The notes under the pieces: model-generated
Told to the model about the DNA's origin: nothing
The model's database searches: none
What the model saw: only the letters and a program-made list of their open reading frames with translations
Translations under genes and position numbers: made by a program
In this document: positions 27,442 to 36,664 of the stretch, in pieces
Layout of the letters: each line of letters starts with the position of its first letter
Numbering within the stretch: position 1 is the stretch's first letter
Source: Variibacter gotjawalensis
Lineage (GTDB): Bacteria; Pseudomonadota; Alphaproteobacteria; Rhizobiales; Xanthobacteraceae
Assembly (NCBI RefSeq): GCF_002355335.1
Contig: NZ_AP014946.1
Coordinates: 1,937,501-2,001,500, forward strand
Reading direction: 5' to 3'
Length of the DNA: 64,000 nucleotides

Positions 27442-28989
27442 ATGAGCAGCGACAAAGACCGCATCATCATATTCGACACCACTTTGCGCGACGGCGAGCA
27501 GTGCCCGGGCGCGACCATGACGTTCGAAGAGAAGCTCGAAATCGCCGAGCTGCTCGACGCCATGGGCGTCGATGTCATCGAGGCAGGCTTCCCGATCACC
27601 TCGGAGGGCGACTTCGAAGCCGTCAGCGAGATCGCGCGACGCTCGAAGAACTCCGTCATCGCCGGCCTTTCGCGCGCGCATCCGGCCGACATCGACCGTT
27701 GCGCCGAAGCCGTGAAGTTCGCCAAGCGCGGCCGCGTTCACACCGTGATCGCGACCTCGCCGCTGCACATGCGCGTGAAGCTCAACAAGACGCCCGAGCA
27801 GGTTCTCGAAACGTCGGTCGCCATGGTTCAGCGCGCGCGCAACCAGATCGACGACGTCGAATGGTCGGCCGAAGACGGCACGCGCAGCGAGATGGATTTC
27901 CTCTGCCGCATCGTCGAAGCGGTGATCAAAGCGGGTGCCACGACCGTCAACATTCCGGATACGGTCGGCTACACGGTGCCGGACGAATATACGGCTTTCA
28001 TGCGCACGCTGATCGAGCGCGTGCCCAACTCCGATCAGGCCGTCTTCTCGGTCCACTGCCACAACGATCTCGGCATGGCGGTCGCGAACTCGCTCGCCGG
28101 CATCGTCGGCGGCGCACGTCAGGTCGAATGCACGATCAATGGCATCGGCGAACGTGCGGGTAATGCGGCGCTCGAAGAGATCGTCATGGCGGTCAATGTC
28201 CGCAAGGACAAGTTCCCGTACTGGAACAAGATCGACACCACGATGCTGACGCGCGTATCGAAAGTCGTCTCCACCGCGACGTCGTTCCCGGTGCAGTACA
28301 ACAAGGCGATCGTCGGCCGTAACGCGTTCGCGCATGAGAGCGGCATCCATCAAGACGGCGTGCTGAAAGACGCATCGACCTACGAGATCATGAAGCCCGA
28401 GACTGTCGGATTGAAACAATCGTCGCTCGTGCTCGGCAAGCATTCCGGCCGCCACGCCTTCATCCACAAGCTGGAGGAGATGGGCTACAAGTTGGGTAAA
28501 AACCAGCTCGAAGATGCGTTCGCGCGCATGAAGGCGCTCGCGGATCGCAAGAAGGATATCTACGACGAGGACATCGAAGCGCTCGTCGACGAAGGAATGG
28601 CGGCCGCGCACGATCGCATCAAGCTTGCCTCGCTCACCGTCATCGCCGGCACGCATGGTCCGCAGCGCGCGACCATGAAGCTGACGATCGATGGCCAGAC
28701 CAAGATCGAGGAAGCCGAAGGCAACGGACCGGTCGATGCTGTGTTCAACTGCATCAAGGCACTGGTGCCGCACGAAGCGAAGCTCGAGCTCTACCAAGTG
28801 CACGCCGTCACGCAGGGCACCGACGCGCAGGCGGAAGTCTCAGTGCGCCTCTCGCATGACGGCCGCTCGATGACGTCGAAGGCGGCCGACCCGGATACGC
28901 TCGTTGCCTCCGCGAAGGCGTATCTCGGCGCGCTCAACAAGATCGTCATGAAGCGCGAGCGCGATATTCCGAAAGCCGTCGCGAGCTGA
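27442..28989 (+). CDS. leuA: 2-isopropylmalate synthase
   Basis: 515-aa enzyme joining acetyl-CoA and 2-ketoisovalerate, the first step of leucine synthesis. The TIM-barrel starts FDTTLRDGEQCPGATMT (catalytic Arg and metal Asp); metal histidines are in SVHCHNDLGMAVANS and the active-site region HESGIHQDGVL follows. The C-terminal allosteric domain (about 390-515) binds leucine for feedback inhibition. The ATG at 27442 follows GAAGGACA. A strong terminator follows at once. Confidence 0.96.
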   Translation: MSSDKDRIIIFDTTLRDGEQCPGATMTFEEKLEIAELLDAMGVDVIEAGFPITSEGDFEAVSEIARRSKNSVIAGLSRAHPADIDRCAEAVKFAKRGRVHTVIATSPLHMRVKLNKTPEQVLETSVAMVQRARNQIDDVEWSAEDGTRSEMDFLCRIVEAVIKAGATTVNIPDTVGYTVPDEYTAFMRTLIERVPNSDQAVFSVHCHNDLGMAVANSLAGIVGGARQVECTINGIGERAGNAALEEIVMAVNVRKDKFPYWNKIDTTMLTRVSKVVSTATSFPVQYNKAIVGRNAFAHESGIHQDGVLKDASTYEIMKPETVGLKQSSLVLGKHSGRHAFIHKLEEMGYKLGKNQLEDAFARMKALADRKKDIYDEDIEALVDEGMAAAHDRIKLASLTVIAGTHGPQRATMKLTIDGQTKIEEAEGNGPVDAVFNCIKALVPHEAKLELYQVHAVTQGTDAQAEVSVRLSHDGRSMTSKAADPDTLVASAKAYLGALNKIVMKRERDIPKAVAS

Positions 28990-29015
28990 TCGCGCCGTCA
29001 CGCGCAAAGCAAAAA

Positions 29016-29042
29016 GGCCGGTGCTGAGCACCGGCCTTTTTT
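29016..29042 (+). terminator. Intrinsic terminator of leuA
   Basis: Perfect 9-bp stem GGCCGGTGC (29016-29024) and GCACCGGCC (29028-29036), loop TGA, followed by TTTTTT and preceded by AAAAA. Nearly bidirectional, so it may also serve the convergent small gene at 29058. Confidence 0.93.
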
Positions 29043-29057
29043 GTCGAGCGAGAAAGC

Positions 29058-29444
29058 TCAAGCCGCGAGCGGCGCGCCGTTGCGGCGCAGGCCCTCGTAT
29101 TCGAGCCAGGCGAGCACGGCCACCGCCGCCGCCTGCGCCGCGATGAAGAGATGGCCGAGGACATTCGGGCCAACGAGTAGCATCGCGGCGACGCTGCCGA
29201 TCACCCAACCGACATTTCCGATGATGATCAGCCAAACGGCGGCAGCCGGCGGGACTTCGCGCGTGCCGGCCCAAAGCATGAAGGCCGCGATCGGGAACAG
29301 GCTAAGGCCTGCATAGAAGAGCAGAGTTGCCGGGATCGCCGTCAGGCCGGCGACAAAGCTCGCGCCGAAAGCCATTAGGGCACCGGCGGCGAGGCAGGTG
29401 GCAGCGTCTACGATGAGGGTATTGCGGAGGAAGGTGGCAGCCAT
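29058..29444 (-). CDS. Small integral membrane protein of unknown function
   Basis: 128-aa protein with four predicted transmembrane helices (about residues 9-28, 38-60, 66-85 and 92-112) and a short charged C-terminus. I chose the ATG at 29444 with AAGGAGA upstream; a longer frame to 29477 lacks a ribosome binding site. No family recognised. Confidence 0.7.
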   Translation of the reverse strand: MAATFLRNTLIVDAATCLAAGALMAFGASFVAGLTAIPATLLFYAGLSLFPIAAFMLWAGTREVPPAAAVWLIIIGNVGWVIGSVAAMLLVGPNVLGHLFIAAQAAAVAVLAWLEYEGLRRNGAPLAA

Positions 29445-29756
29445 TGTCGTCTCCTTGGTTTGTCCTGCGGCCGTCATCGACCTGCAGCGTGAGACGACAT
29501 TGCCGCCTGCCCGGAGGCGAAGCGATTACGTGCGAGGTAAAGGAGTCACGGCATTTCGGGGTTCTCGCGAAACCTGACGGCAATGCGGCATAAAGCTGGC
29601 GAGAACCGCGCCAAAATGTGCCTAAATATCTGATATGCATAAAGAAAATGCGATTCTGGGTTGCGCCGCAGCATGCCTTCCCGTATGACAAATCAACGCG
29701 GGCCGAGGGCATAACCGGCTGCGTATGGCAGAAATTCAAAACCTGGAGTGTGGAGC
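29445..29756. other. Intergenic region with a long-loop inverted repeat
   Basis: 312 nt without a convincing gene. It holds a perfect 9-bp inverted repeat, GGTTCTCGC (29560-29568) and GCGAGAACC (29599-29607), with a 30-nt loop. A 17-codon ORF at 29635-29688 is too short to support. An untranslated leader, a small RNA or a regulator site are all possible. Confidence 0.4.
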
Positions 29757-30119
29757 ATGTTGAGGGCAGCTTTGGCTGGCGCTTTGTTGTTTGTGGCCGC
29801 GAGCCTCGGTTCGGCGACCGCCGGAGAGGTATCTGAGGGCCAAATCGCGCAGGCTAAAGCCGCCTTGAGCCTCACATCTGAACAAGAGCGGCACTGGCCG
29901 CGTGTCGCGGCTGCGATTCGCTCCTTCTCGCGCGATTCCGATCGCGTCGAAAGCGGGGAAGCCGGCATGGGCGAAAAGCTCAAGCACCAGGTCGTCGGCG
30001 CCAAGCGCGTTCTCGCTGCCGCGATGCCGCTGATCAAGACCATGACGCCGGAGCAAAAGCGCACGGCGGCGGGCCTTGTCCGCATGATGGGCTACGCAAG
30101 CCTCGCCTCACGCATCTGA
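29757..30119 (+). CDS. Small predicted periplasmic protein
   Basis: 120-aa protein with a signal peptide (residues 1-23, ending SATAG). The mature part carries LTSEQERHW and MTPEQKRTA segments, each similar to the LTxxQ repeats of Spy/CpxP-like helical periplasmic proteins. ATG at 29757 with GGAG upstream; a GTG at 29748 is also in frame. Assignment to the LTxxQ group is tentative. The tRNA-Lys gene follows. Confidence 0.62.
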   Translation: MLRAALAGALLFVAASLGSATAGEVSEGQIAQAKAALSLTSEQERHWPRVAAAIRSFSRDSDRVESGEAGMGEKLKHQVVGAKRVLAAAMPLIKTMTPEQKRTAAGLVRMMGYASLASRI

Positions 30120-30309
30120 CGCTTGCGGCGCGGCGTTTTCAGCGCCGCGCTGTGCCATTTCGGACGGCGTTGCGCGCGTAGCGAAAACTTTCAACACCCT
30201 GCGGGCTTGATCGCTTGCTTGATCGGGCGGACCTTGCTACAGGTCCGCGCCTCGTTGCAGAACGAGCGGCCGCGAGGTTTCTCCGGCCACCTTCCGCGGA
30301 TGCGGTTTC

Positions 30310-30385
<76 letters not shown>

Positions 30386-30717
30386 CGTACCACGCCGAAC
30401 CAGAGACTTTCCAAAATTCCCGTGAAACGACCGCGAAAGCGGGCCTCTTGCGGCATCCGACGCGTCTCTGCAGAAAACGTAGCGGAGTCATGTGCCAAGT
30501 TCGACCGCGCTGTCTCGTGGTTATGCCTAGGACTTTCCGAAACGACGGCGCGCATCTCTTCAGAGACTGGTTCGACATTCTAGAGACTGGTTGGCTGAGG
30601 CAGTTTCCGAACTCGATTCTCGATTTGTATGACGAGCTATTTGCGGCCAGGCGAAATGGGAAAACGCTGACCGTTGCAACTATGCTGCAAATCGAGTGTG
30701 CATGCTCGAGCATCAAA
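30386..30717. other. Gap after tRNA-Lys
   Basis: 332 nt between the tRNA and the cyclase stop. The plus-strand reading frame that crosses it starts inside the tRNA and overlaps the cyclase gene, so I do not call it. I see no repeat or hairpin of note. Confidence 0.5.
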
Positions 30718-33700
30718 CTAAGACATGACCTCATCGAGCGATGCGTCGATCTTCGCTGCAAGCGGGGTATCGCCAAAAACTTTGGCGATACGTTTTGCCT
30801 CCTGAAGAGATTTGCGAGCGAGCTCCGTACGGCCGGCGAGCCTCCAGCGCGAGCCAATGATGAAATGCACTTTGGCTTGATGGAGGCCCTCAGGATGAAA
30901 TAAAGGATTTTGCCGGGCACGCGCGATAAGTCGATCGATGCGTTTTAGCCCCGTGATCTTCAACCAGATTAAGTACGGCAGATTTCGAATAAGAACTGAC
31001 GCTTGCGGTCGTCGCCCGCCTTGCAGTACTTCGAGCAAGATGTAGCAGAGCGTGACGCGGTACCAGTCAGCCGCGGATCGGTAACCTTCGGCCTCGCGCA
31101 TTTCAATTCGGTTCTCGATGAACCGAATGCCGGCGCGGAATTTTCCGCTGAGTACAAGACCCGCGCCCCAAACTGCATCGTTTGCAACAAACGCATAGCG
31201 CCGTCCTGCAGCATCATCCAGATCGCGGCGGCATTTAAGCAGCGCGAGACCCTCGTCAAGCTGGCGCGTCAGCACTAGCGCGGAGGCTGTAAGGTTCATT
31301 GCCGTGCTGCGATCCCACGGCGTGAGTGCTGCTGCGCTAGCCTCGTGACCGAACTTGAGTGCAAGCGCGTAGTCGTCATTGATTAACGCGTTCCAGCCTT
31401 GCAACCAAAGGCCCAGGCCCGTGGCTCGCGAGTCCTTCGCGGTTTGGCCGAGCTCGATGAGCTCCTGCGCATACTTGTAGGCACTGTGCAGCAATCCCCG
31501 GTGGACCGCATCAAGGCTAAGCACCCAGCGCAACCAGATTTTCAGATAGATATCGGTGGTGCGCAGCGCTGCCGCAAACATCGCGGGTGCTTGTGCGTCG
31601 ATTGCTTCGTTCGAGCGCGTTGCAAGTAGGGCGCCGATCCAAACGCTCACCGTAAAGGCATAGAGCTTAGAGCGATCGTCGCCCAGCTCGTTTGAAATTG
31701 CATCGAGCTTCTCTGACGTTGCCTTGCAATCTTGATAGCGGCCAGCGAGCAGCAACGCATTGGCATAGTGGTGCATCGCCGAGACCTTGGCGAGGCTCGG
31801 CGCGTCTATCCGCGGCAGCCAAAGCTCAGCCACTTTGATGAGGTCTGGAATGTTGTAGCCGAGCTGCAGGACGAGAATGTAGTCGGCGATAAGATCTGGC
31901 AGCGCGGCATCATTGGTGCGACCCGAGAGCGTCAACGCTTCCAGTGCCAGTTTTGCAAATTCCTCAGCCTCCACCAATGAGTAGACGCGTAAGCTTTTCC
32001 GCGCGGCCATTGCGGCGAACATTAGCGTTCGATCATGCCGATCGGTTTGCCGGTAGTGATGCGTCAACAGCTCGGCATTTTCGGAAGTGCCTCCGCTTTT
32101 AGCTTCAATCGTCTTCGCGACTTTCAGATGATAGACGGCGCGGTCAGTCCGCAGCATCCCGCCGTACAGAACCTCGTTAAGCAGCGCATGGCTAAAAACG
32201 GCTTCGCCCGTCCTCCTATCAATGTGAAGCAGTTCCGATCGATGTGCTTGCTCGATCTCTCGACTTACGACGTCGGCTGGCAGCTCCAGCAGTTCTGCTA
32301 GCTGTTCGATATCGAATCGTCGGCCGAAAACGGATGCGATCTGGAGGAGCCGTCGTTGATCATCTGACAACAATTCGATACGCGCACCGAGGATCGCTTG
32401 AATGCTAACCGGAAGCCGGCCGGCGGGCTGCACCCTGGCCTGCGCGCTTTCGCCAATAAACTTTGCAATTTCTTCTGCAAAGAGAGCATTGCCGTCCGCC
32501 TGGCGGACGATCTGCTCTACAAAGTCCGCCGAAATATCCTGGACCTGCAGTCGAGAGGTCACGATCTCGACGATCTGAGCAGAATCGAGAGGCGCCAAAG
32601 GGATTGAGCTGACATTCGTTGCGTTGGCCCAAGGCGGTGCGTAGTGGGATCGCCGTGTATGAATGACGACGAGCGTTGCGATATCTTGAAGGCTGGCAAT
32701 CGTCTCCAGGAGGCTTTCCGAACTGCTGTCTATCCAATGCAAATCCTCGATTGTCAGGATTGTCGGCGACATTCGGCAAGCTGCTCGCAGCAAATCGATG
32801 AGCAGGTCACGCGTGCGTAAGCCGATTTGAAGAGGATCGAGGCCCGCGAGCTGCTCGGACGCGGATTCCTGCCCCGTAAGGTTGAGCAAGATTGCAAGAC
32901 GATCGGGTGTAAAAAGGCCGAGTGCATCGAGCGCTTCATTTAGCTTCTTGATGGTCTGCCTGCGGTCTTCGCCTATCGCGATATCGGCCCAACTCCGAAC
33001 AATTTCGATGAAGGGGAAAAAGGCTGTTCGCTGGCCTTCGCGCGTGCACCTGCCAGCAAGATAGACAAATCGCGCCTGATCGATATTGCCCCGAAACTCA
33101 TAGAGCAGACGTGATTTCCCCATACCTGGGTCGCCCGCGATATCGACGACGCTTACGCCTTCTTTGGTGGCCACAATGTCGCGTATTGTGCGCAACTCGT
33201 TCTCTCGGCCGACATACTGGCTGAGGCCGCGCGACACAGAGCGATCGAACCGGGTCGCGACATGTTTAAGAGCATCGAGCCGAAACGCGTGCTGAGCCTC
33301 TGATTTTCCCTTAAGACTGAATGCACCGAGCGGTGTGACGACCGCGATATCATCGACCAGCTGGTAAATCACATCGCTCAAGATGATGGAGCCGGCTTCT
33401 GCTCGTGCTTGCAGTCTCGCTGCCACGTTGACGGCATCGCCGACAGCCGTAAGCTGCTTACCGCCCTGTGCCTCGACGTGTCCGACCACGACCGCGCCTG
33501 AGTTGATACCGATGCGAAGCTGCACGTCGATGCCATAGCGCGCATGATACGCTGGAGCGGCCGAGACTGTGCGCGATAAAAGCGCGAGCGCCGCACGGCA
33601 AGCGCTGAGCGGCGCGTCTTCCAAAGCCTTAGGAACTCCAAAAACGGCTAGGAGGCCATCGCCGGCGAAGTCCAAGATGGTGCCCGAGAATTCCGCGACA

Positions 33701-33864
33701 ACCTCGCGCATCATAGCGCGGATGGATTGAATGATCTCGAACGCGGCTTCTTCGCCGAGACGTTCCGAGATCGCCGTGAAGCCTGCGACATCGGCAAACA
33801 GGACCGTCGCGTGCTTGCGTTCGCCAGCGAATTCATGTCGCGCGGTTGTGCTCGATGTCGCCAT
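30718..33864 (-). CDS. Class III adenylate/guanylate cyclase-AAA ATPase fusion
   Basis: 1048-aa signalling protein. The N-terminal cyclase catalytic domain (about 15-190) has ATVLFADVAGFTAISERLG, with metal-binding Asp25, and DFAGDGLLAVFG, with Asp69. Next is an NTPase module starting YVGRENELRTI, with Walker A IAGDPGMGKSRLLYEF (about 240-255) and Walker B-like ILTIEDLHWIDSSSE (about 370). The C-terminal about 500 residues are a helical, TPR-like region. This layout is known from many rhizobial and mycobacterial proteins. It starts 12 nt after a gene for a membrane cyclic-nucleotide-binding protein, so the two are probably an operon. Product (cAMP or cGMP) is unproven. Confidence 0.9.
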   Translation of the reverse strand: MATSSTTARHEFAGERKHATVLFADVAGFTAISERLGEEAAFEIIQSIRAMMREVVAEFSGTILDFAGDGLLAVFGVPKALEDAPLSACRAALALLSRTVSAAPAYHARYGIDVQLRIGINSGAVVVGHVEAQGGKQLTAVGDAVNVAARLQARAEAGSIILSDVIYQLVDDIAVVTPLGAFSLKGKSEAQHAFRLDALKHVATRFDRSVSRGLSQYVGRENELRTIRDIVATKEGVSVVDIAGDPGMGKSRLLYEFRGNIDQARFVYLAGRCTREGQRTAFFPFIEIVRSWADIAIGEDRRQTIKKLNEALDALGLFTPDRLAILLNLTGQESASEQLAGLDPLQIGLRTRDLLIDLLRAACRMSPTILTIEDLHWIDSSSESLLETIASLQDIATLVVIHTRRSHYAPPWANATNVSSIPLAPLDSAQIVEIVTSRLQVQDISADFVEQIVRQADGNALFAEEIAKFIGESAQARVQPAGRLPVSIQAILGARIELLSDDQRRLLQIASVFGRRFDIEQLAELLELPADVVSREIEQAHRSELLHIDRRTGEAVFSHALLNEVLYGGMLRTDRAVYHLKVAKTIEAKSGGTSENAELLTHHYRQTDRHDRTLMFAAMAARKSLRVYSLVEAEEFAKLALEALTLSGRTNDAALPDLIADYILVLQLGYNIPDLIKVAELWLPRIDAPSLAKVSAMHHYANALLLAGRYQDCKATSEKLDAISNELGDDRSKLYAFTVSVWIGALLATRSNEAIDAQAPAMFAAALRTTDIYLKIWLRWVLSLDAVHRGLLHSAYKYAQELIELGQTAKDSRATGLGLWLQGWNALINDDYALALKFGHEASAAALTPWDRSTAMNLTASALVLTRQLDEGLALLKCRRDLDDAAGRRYAFVANDAVWGAGLVLSGKFRAGIRFIENRIEMREAEGYRSAADWYRVTLCYILLEVLQGGRRPQASVLIRNLPYLIWLKITGLKRIDRLIARARQNPLFHPEGLHQAKVHFIIGSRWRLAGRTELARKSLQEAKRIAKVFGDTPLAAKIDASLDEVMS

Positions 33865-33876
33865 AAGCCCTTGTAC

Positions 33877-34512
33877 CTAGCCGCTTCGGCGGGACTTAGC
33901 GGCTCTTGCTTCCAGTCGTGCGATATCCTGGAACAACCGCTGGCTGATGAGCTGCAGGAAATAGAAGCCAAATGCGGGATTTTGGAAGTAGAGTTGCTTG
34001 AGCTGGCTGTAGGAAATAGTTAGCAGATCCCCCGCTTCAACGCACTCAAACGAGACCGTGCGTGTATTGTTCGGGGACACAAATCCCAGTTCGCCGACGA
34101 TCTCGCCGGCAGCAACATCGGCGCCAATCTCCGTCAAACGATAGCGACCGCTGACGGTGAAAAACATTTCGGTCGACAGCTCGCCTTTGCGGAAGATGAT
34201 CTCTCCCGCGGCGGCGCCGCGACGACTCATGAAAGGCTTTAGCCAATCCAAGTTCAGGTCGCCGGCTGCAGCTGCTTTCACCTTCTTAACGAGCTGCAGC
34301 ATTTGATAGAGACGAAAGCTATTCAGCGGCAACAATGCAGCGTGAAGGACAAGTGCCGGATAAACGTGGTGAAAGTAGCCGTATATAACAAAGAAGATAT
34401 TCGCCACGATTCCGACCGCACGAAGCGGGATCATCGTTCGCATGAGAAAAGTTGCGAACGTTAAAAGTGCAGCGATATAGCCGAATACTTCCGCCCAATG
34501 CATGAACCGCAT
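33877..34512 (-). CDS. Membrane protein with cyclic-nucleotide-binding domain
   Basis: 211-aa protein. The N-terminal about 75 residues hold three hydrophobic segments (MHWAEVFGYIAALLTFATFL, then two more to about residue 70). The C-terminal part is a Crp-type cNMP-binding barrel: GEIIFRKGELSTEMFFTVSG, with GEIVGELGFVSPNNTRT as the phosphate-binding cassette (Gly-Glu and Arg-Thr). There is no DNA-binding domain. It ends 12 nt before the class III cyclase gene, so it is a likely membrane effector for the nucleotide made by that enzyme. Similar proteins are known as Popeye-like or cNMP-binding membrane proteins, but its output is unknown. Confidence 0.85.
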   Translation of the reverse strand: MRFMHWAEVFGYIAALLTFATFLMRTMIPLRAVGIVANIFFVIYGYFHHVYPALVLHAALLPLNSFRLYQMLQLVKKVKAAAAGDLNLDWLKPFMSRRGAAAGEIIFRKGELSTEMFFTVSGRYRLTEIGADVAAGEIVGELGFVSPNNTRTVSFECVEAGDLLTISYSQLKQLYFQNPAFGFYFLQLISQRLFQDIARLEARAAKSRRSG

Positions 34513-34627
34513 CCGATGACGAGCCGGGGCAAGAACCTTTCAATTTTCGGTTCTGTTGTCCAGCAGCGCTCGAATACCCGCGGACAGACCGTCGTCAATT
34601 CCTGATCTAAGTCGCCATACAAAGCAC

Positions 34628-35518
34628 TTATGGAGTTTGCGCGCTTTGTGGATCTCGCCCGCAATACTCGATCAAGAGTTCTGTCAGCGCTTTTATCTTT
34701 CGCGAGGGATGCTGTCCTGGTGGGCGGACGACGTATGCGCCGGCCGGTGGAGGCTGATGGCGCGACATGACTGGAACGAGAGCGCCGGAGGCGACGTACT
34801 CATCCGTGAGCCCATCAGGAAGATAAGCGATGCCGAGACCCGCTACTGCTGCCGCAAGAAGTGCGGTGCCGTTGTCAGCCTTGAAACGTCCGTGCGGGCG
34901 GACGTTCAAAATCTTGTCGCCGTTCGTGAGTTGCCAGGCCTCGGTGCCCTGCATGAGAGCCTGATGCGTAATGAGCTCTTCGAAAGTTTCCGGCGCCCCG
35001 TGTGCTTTGACGTAGCCGGGGCTCGCGACAAGCTTCCCATAAATCGGGCCAACACGTTTCGCGATCAAAGTTGAATCGGGAAGATAGCCGACGCGTATCG
35101 CACAATCGTAACCTTCCGCGATAAGATCGACAAAGCGATCCGTGTAGCAAGTTTGGATGTGAAGCTCCCGATGACGCTGCGCCATCTCGGCGATGATAGG
35201 CGCAAAATGGGTCGGGCCGAATGAGAGCGGGGCTGCTATTCGCAGGCGGCCGCGAAGTTCGCCGGCGGGAGAGATCATCTCTTTGGCGGCATCGACTTCC
35301 GAGCAAACGCGCGCCGCATAGTCGCGAAAGGTCGCTCCGGCTTCCGTCAAAGCCGTTCCGCGTGTCGATCGTGCAAGAAGCTGTACGCCGAGTTCTGCCT
35401 CAAGCCGCAAAAGTCTGCGGCTGACGATTGACTTGGCGACGCCGAGCCTCTGCGCGGCAGGCGAAACACCGCCGGCATCCGCCACCTCCACAAACGTCCG
35501 CAGCTCTTCGATTTCCAA
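34628..35518 (-). CDS. LysR-family transcriptional regulator
   Basis: 296-aa regulator. The winged helix-turn-helix is at the N-terminus: TFVEVADAGGVSPAAQRLGV and SIVSRRLLRLEAELG. A ligand-binding domain with RLRIAAPLSFG, HRELHIQTCY and GYDCAIRVGYLPDS follows. The start is a TTG at 35518 with AAGAGGAA upstream; a longer frame to 36043 runs over the divergent hydrolase gene. It is divergent from the YcaC-like hydrolase gene and probably controls it; a LysR-type box lies between them. Confidence 0.87.
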   Translation of the reverse strand: MEIEELRTFVEVADAGGVSPAAQRLGVAKSIVSRRLLRLEAELGVQLLARSTRGTALTEAGATFRDYAARVCSEVDAAKEMISPAGELRGRLRIAAPLSFGPTHFAPIIAEMAQRHRELHIQTCYTDRFVDLIAEGYDCAIRVGYLPDSTLIAKRVGPIYGKLVASPGYVKAHGAPETFEELITHQALMQGTEAWQLTNGDKILNVRPHGRFKADNGTALLAAAVAGLGIAYLPDGLTDEYVASGALVPVMSRHQPPPAGAYVVRPPGQHPSRKIKALTELLIEYCGRDPQSAQTP

Positions 35519-35552
35519 TGCGGTGTTCCTCTTATTGCGACACGGCGTTCCG

Positions 35553-35567
35553 TGATAGGGCACTATC
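35553..35567. promoter_or_regulatory. LysR-type box (T-N11-A) between LysR and hydrolase
   Basis: TGATAGGGCACTATC carries the dyad GATAG-GGCA-CTATC (35554-35567) and the T-N11-A spacing typical of LysR binding sites. It is 36-50 nt upstream of the TTG start and about 100 nt before the hydrolase start, a normal place for coordinated divergent control. Confidence 0.5.
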
Positions 35568-35665
35568 GCAGCGTGAAGAGGAACGGCAATACCTATTGAG
35601 GCAACGACACCGCGGTCGAATGTTGCTCGGACAACGAACCCAAGCACCAGCAGCAGAGGAAAAGA

Positions 35666-36316
35666 ATGACCTTTCGTAACGGCCTTGCTTCGCTTCTTCG
35701 CCCCGAAGACTCCGTCCTCGTCCTCATCGATCACCAGCCATATCAGCTGGCAAACCTGAACAGCCACGACCCCCACATGGTCGTGAACAATTCGGCGGCT
35801 CTCGCAAAGTCCGCAAAAGTCTTCAACGTGCCGACCATCCTGACGAGTGTAGTGGCTGACCGTGGCGGCCTTATATTCCCGCAAATTACCGAGGTATTTC
35901 CCGGGCAGGAGGTGATCGACCGCACCTTCATCAACACGTGGGAGGACCAGAAGGTCGTGGATGCCGTCAAGGCGACGCGCCGTAAGCAACTCGTCATTGC
36001 CGGTCTGTGGACCGAGATCTGCGTTGCAATGCCGGCGATCCAAGCTCTCGGCGAAGGCTGGGACGTCACCGTCATCACCGACGCGTCAGGCGCTGTTTCG
36101 GTGGAGGCGCACGAGGTTGCTATTCAGCGAATGATTGCGGCCGGCGCGAACATGATGACGTGGCTGGCATTGGCAGCGGAATGGCAGCGCGATTGGGCGC
36201 GAGTCGAAACAGCGGTCGCGTTGACCGAGGTAATCAAGCAGCACGCGGCTGGAAGTGGCATCGCATATCTGTGGGAGCAGCAGCTGCTCAATACTCCGGT
36301 GACGACTGCGGCATAA
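35666..36316 (+). CDS. Isochorismatase-fold cysteine hydrolase (YcaC-like)
   Basis: 216-aa hydrolase. The N-terminal VLVLIDHQPYQ carries the catalytic Asp22; the C-terminal motif GLWTEICVAMPA carries the nucleophilic Cys119, as in the YcaC and nicotinamidase-like group. It is divergent from a LysR gene. Substrate is unknown. A 10-bp hairpin follows the stop. Confidence 0.88.
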   Translation: MTFRNGLASLLRPEDSVLVLIDHQPYQLANLNSHDPHMVVNNSAALAKSAKVFNVPTILTSVVADRGGLIFPQITEVFPGQEVIDRTFINTWEDQKVVDAVKATRRKQLVIAGLWTEICVAMPAIQALGEGWDVTVITDASGAVSVEAHEVAIQRMIAAGANMMTWLALAAEWQRDWARVETAVALTEVIKQHAAGSGIAYLWEQQLLNTPVTTAA

Positions 36317-36339
36317 GCCGACTTCGTACTCGATGCCAA

Positions 36340-36367
36340 GCCGCCTCTCACACGCTCGAGAGGCGGC
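36340..36367 (+). terminator. Hairpin after the YcaC-like gene
   Basis: Perfect 10-bp stem GCCGCCTCTC (36340-36349) and GAGAGGCGGC (36358-36367), 8-nt loop, 23 nt after the stop. No T-run right after it, so terminator strength is uncertain. Confidence 0.6.
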
Positions 36368-36664
36368 ATGCACCCGATTTCGTTATCGTTTTATAAGACC
36401 TCAACTTGCGCTCGGTGGTTCACGAAGCTGCTCAAGGATTGCGACCGAGAATGTCCGCTTGGCGCCCCAAATATCGGTCATCTAGTGAAGCATTTCGACT
36501 TCCAGTGACATTCCGCCCAACTTCTATCCAGTCCTGGTTTGGTTGCCGGCGTTGGGGTTGCCTGCTAAGCGGTGAAGCGACGGGCTTTGGCGCAGAGCCA
36601 AGCGTTAGCGCAGCAATCGGGCGTCGGCACACGTCGTCAGATAAAGTGTCGCTCGTAGCCCAGC
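36368..36664. other. Gap between hydrolase terminator and TctC pseudogene
   Basis: About 300 nt. A plus-strand frame at 36406-36678 has no ribosome binding site or recognisable content. I see no gene; it may be decayed sequence. Confidence 0.4.

Noticed and set aside
27442-28989. T-box or riboswitch control of leuA
   Set aside because: The upstream region holds a Leu-rich leader ORF instead, and no T-box or known riboswitch sequence motif was recognised.
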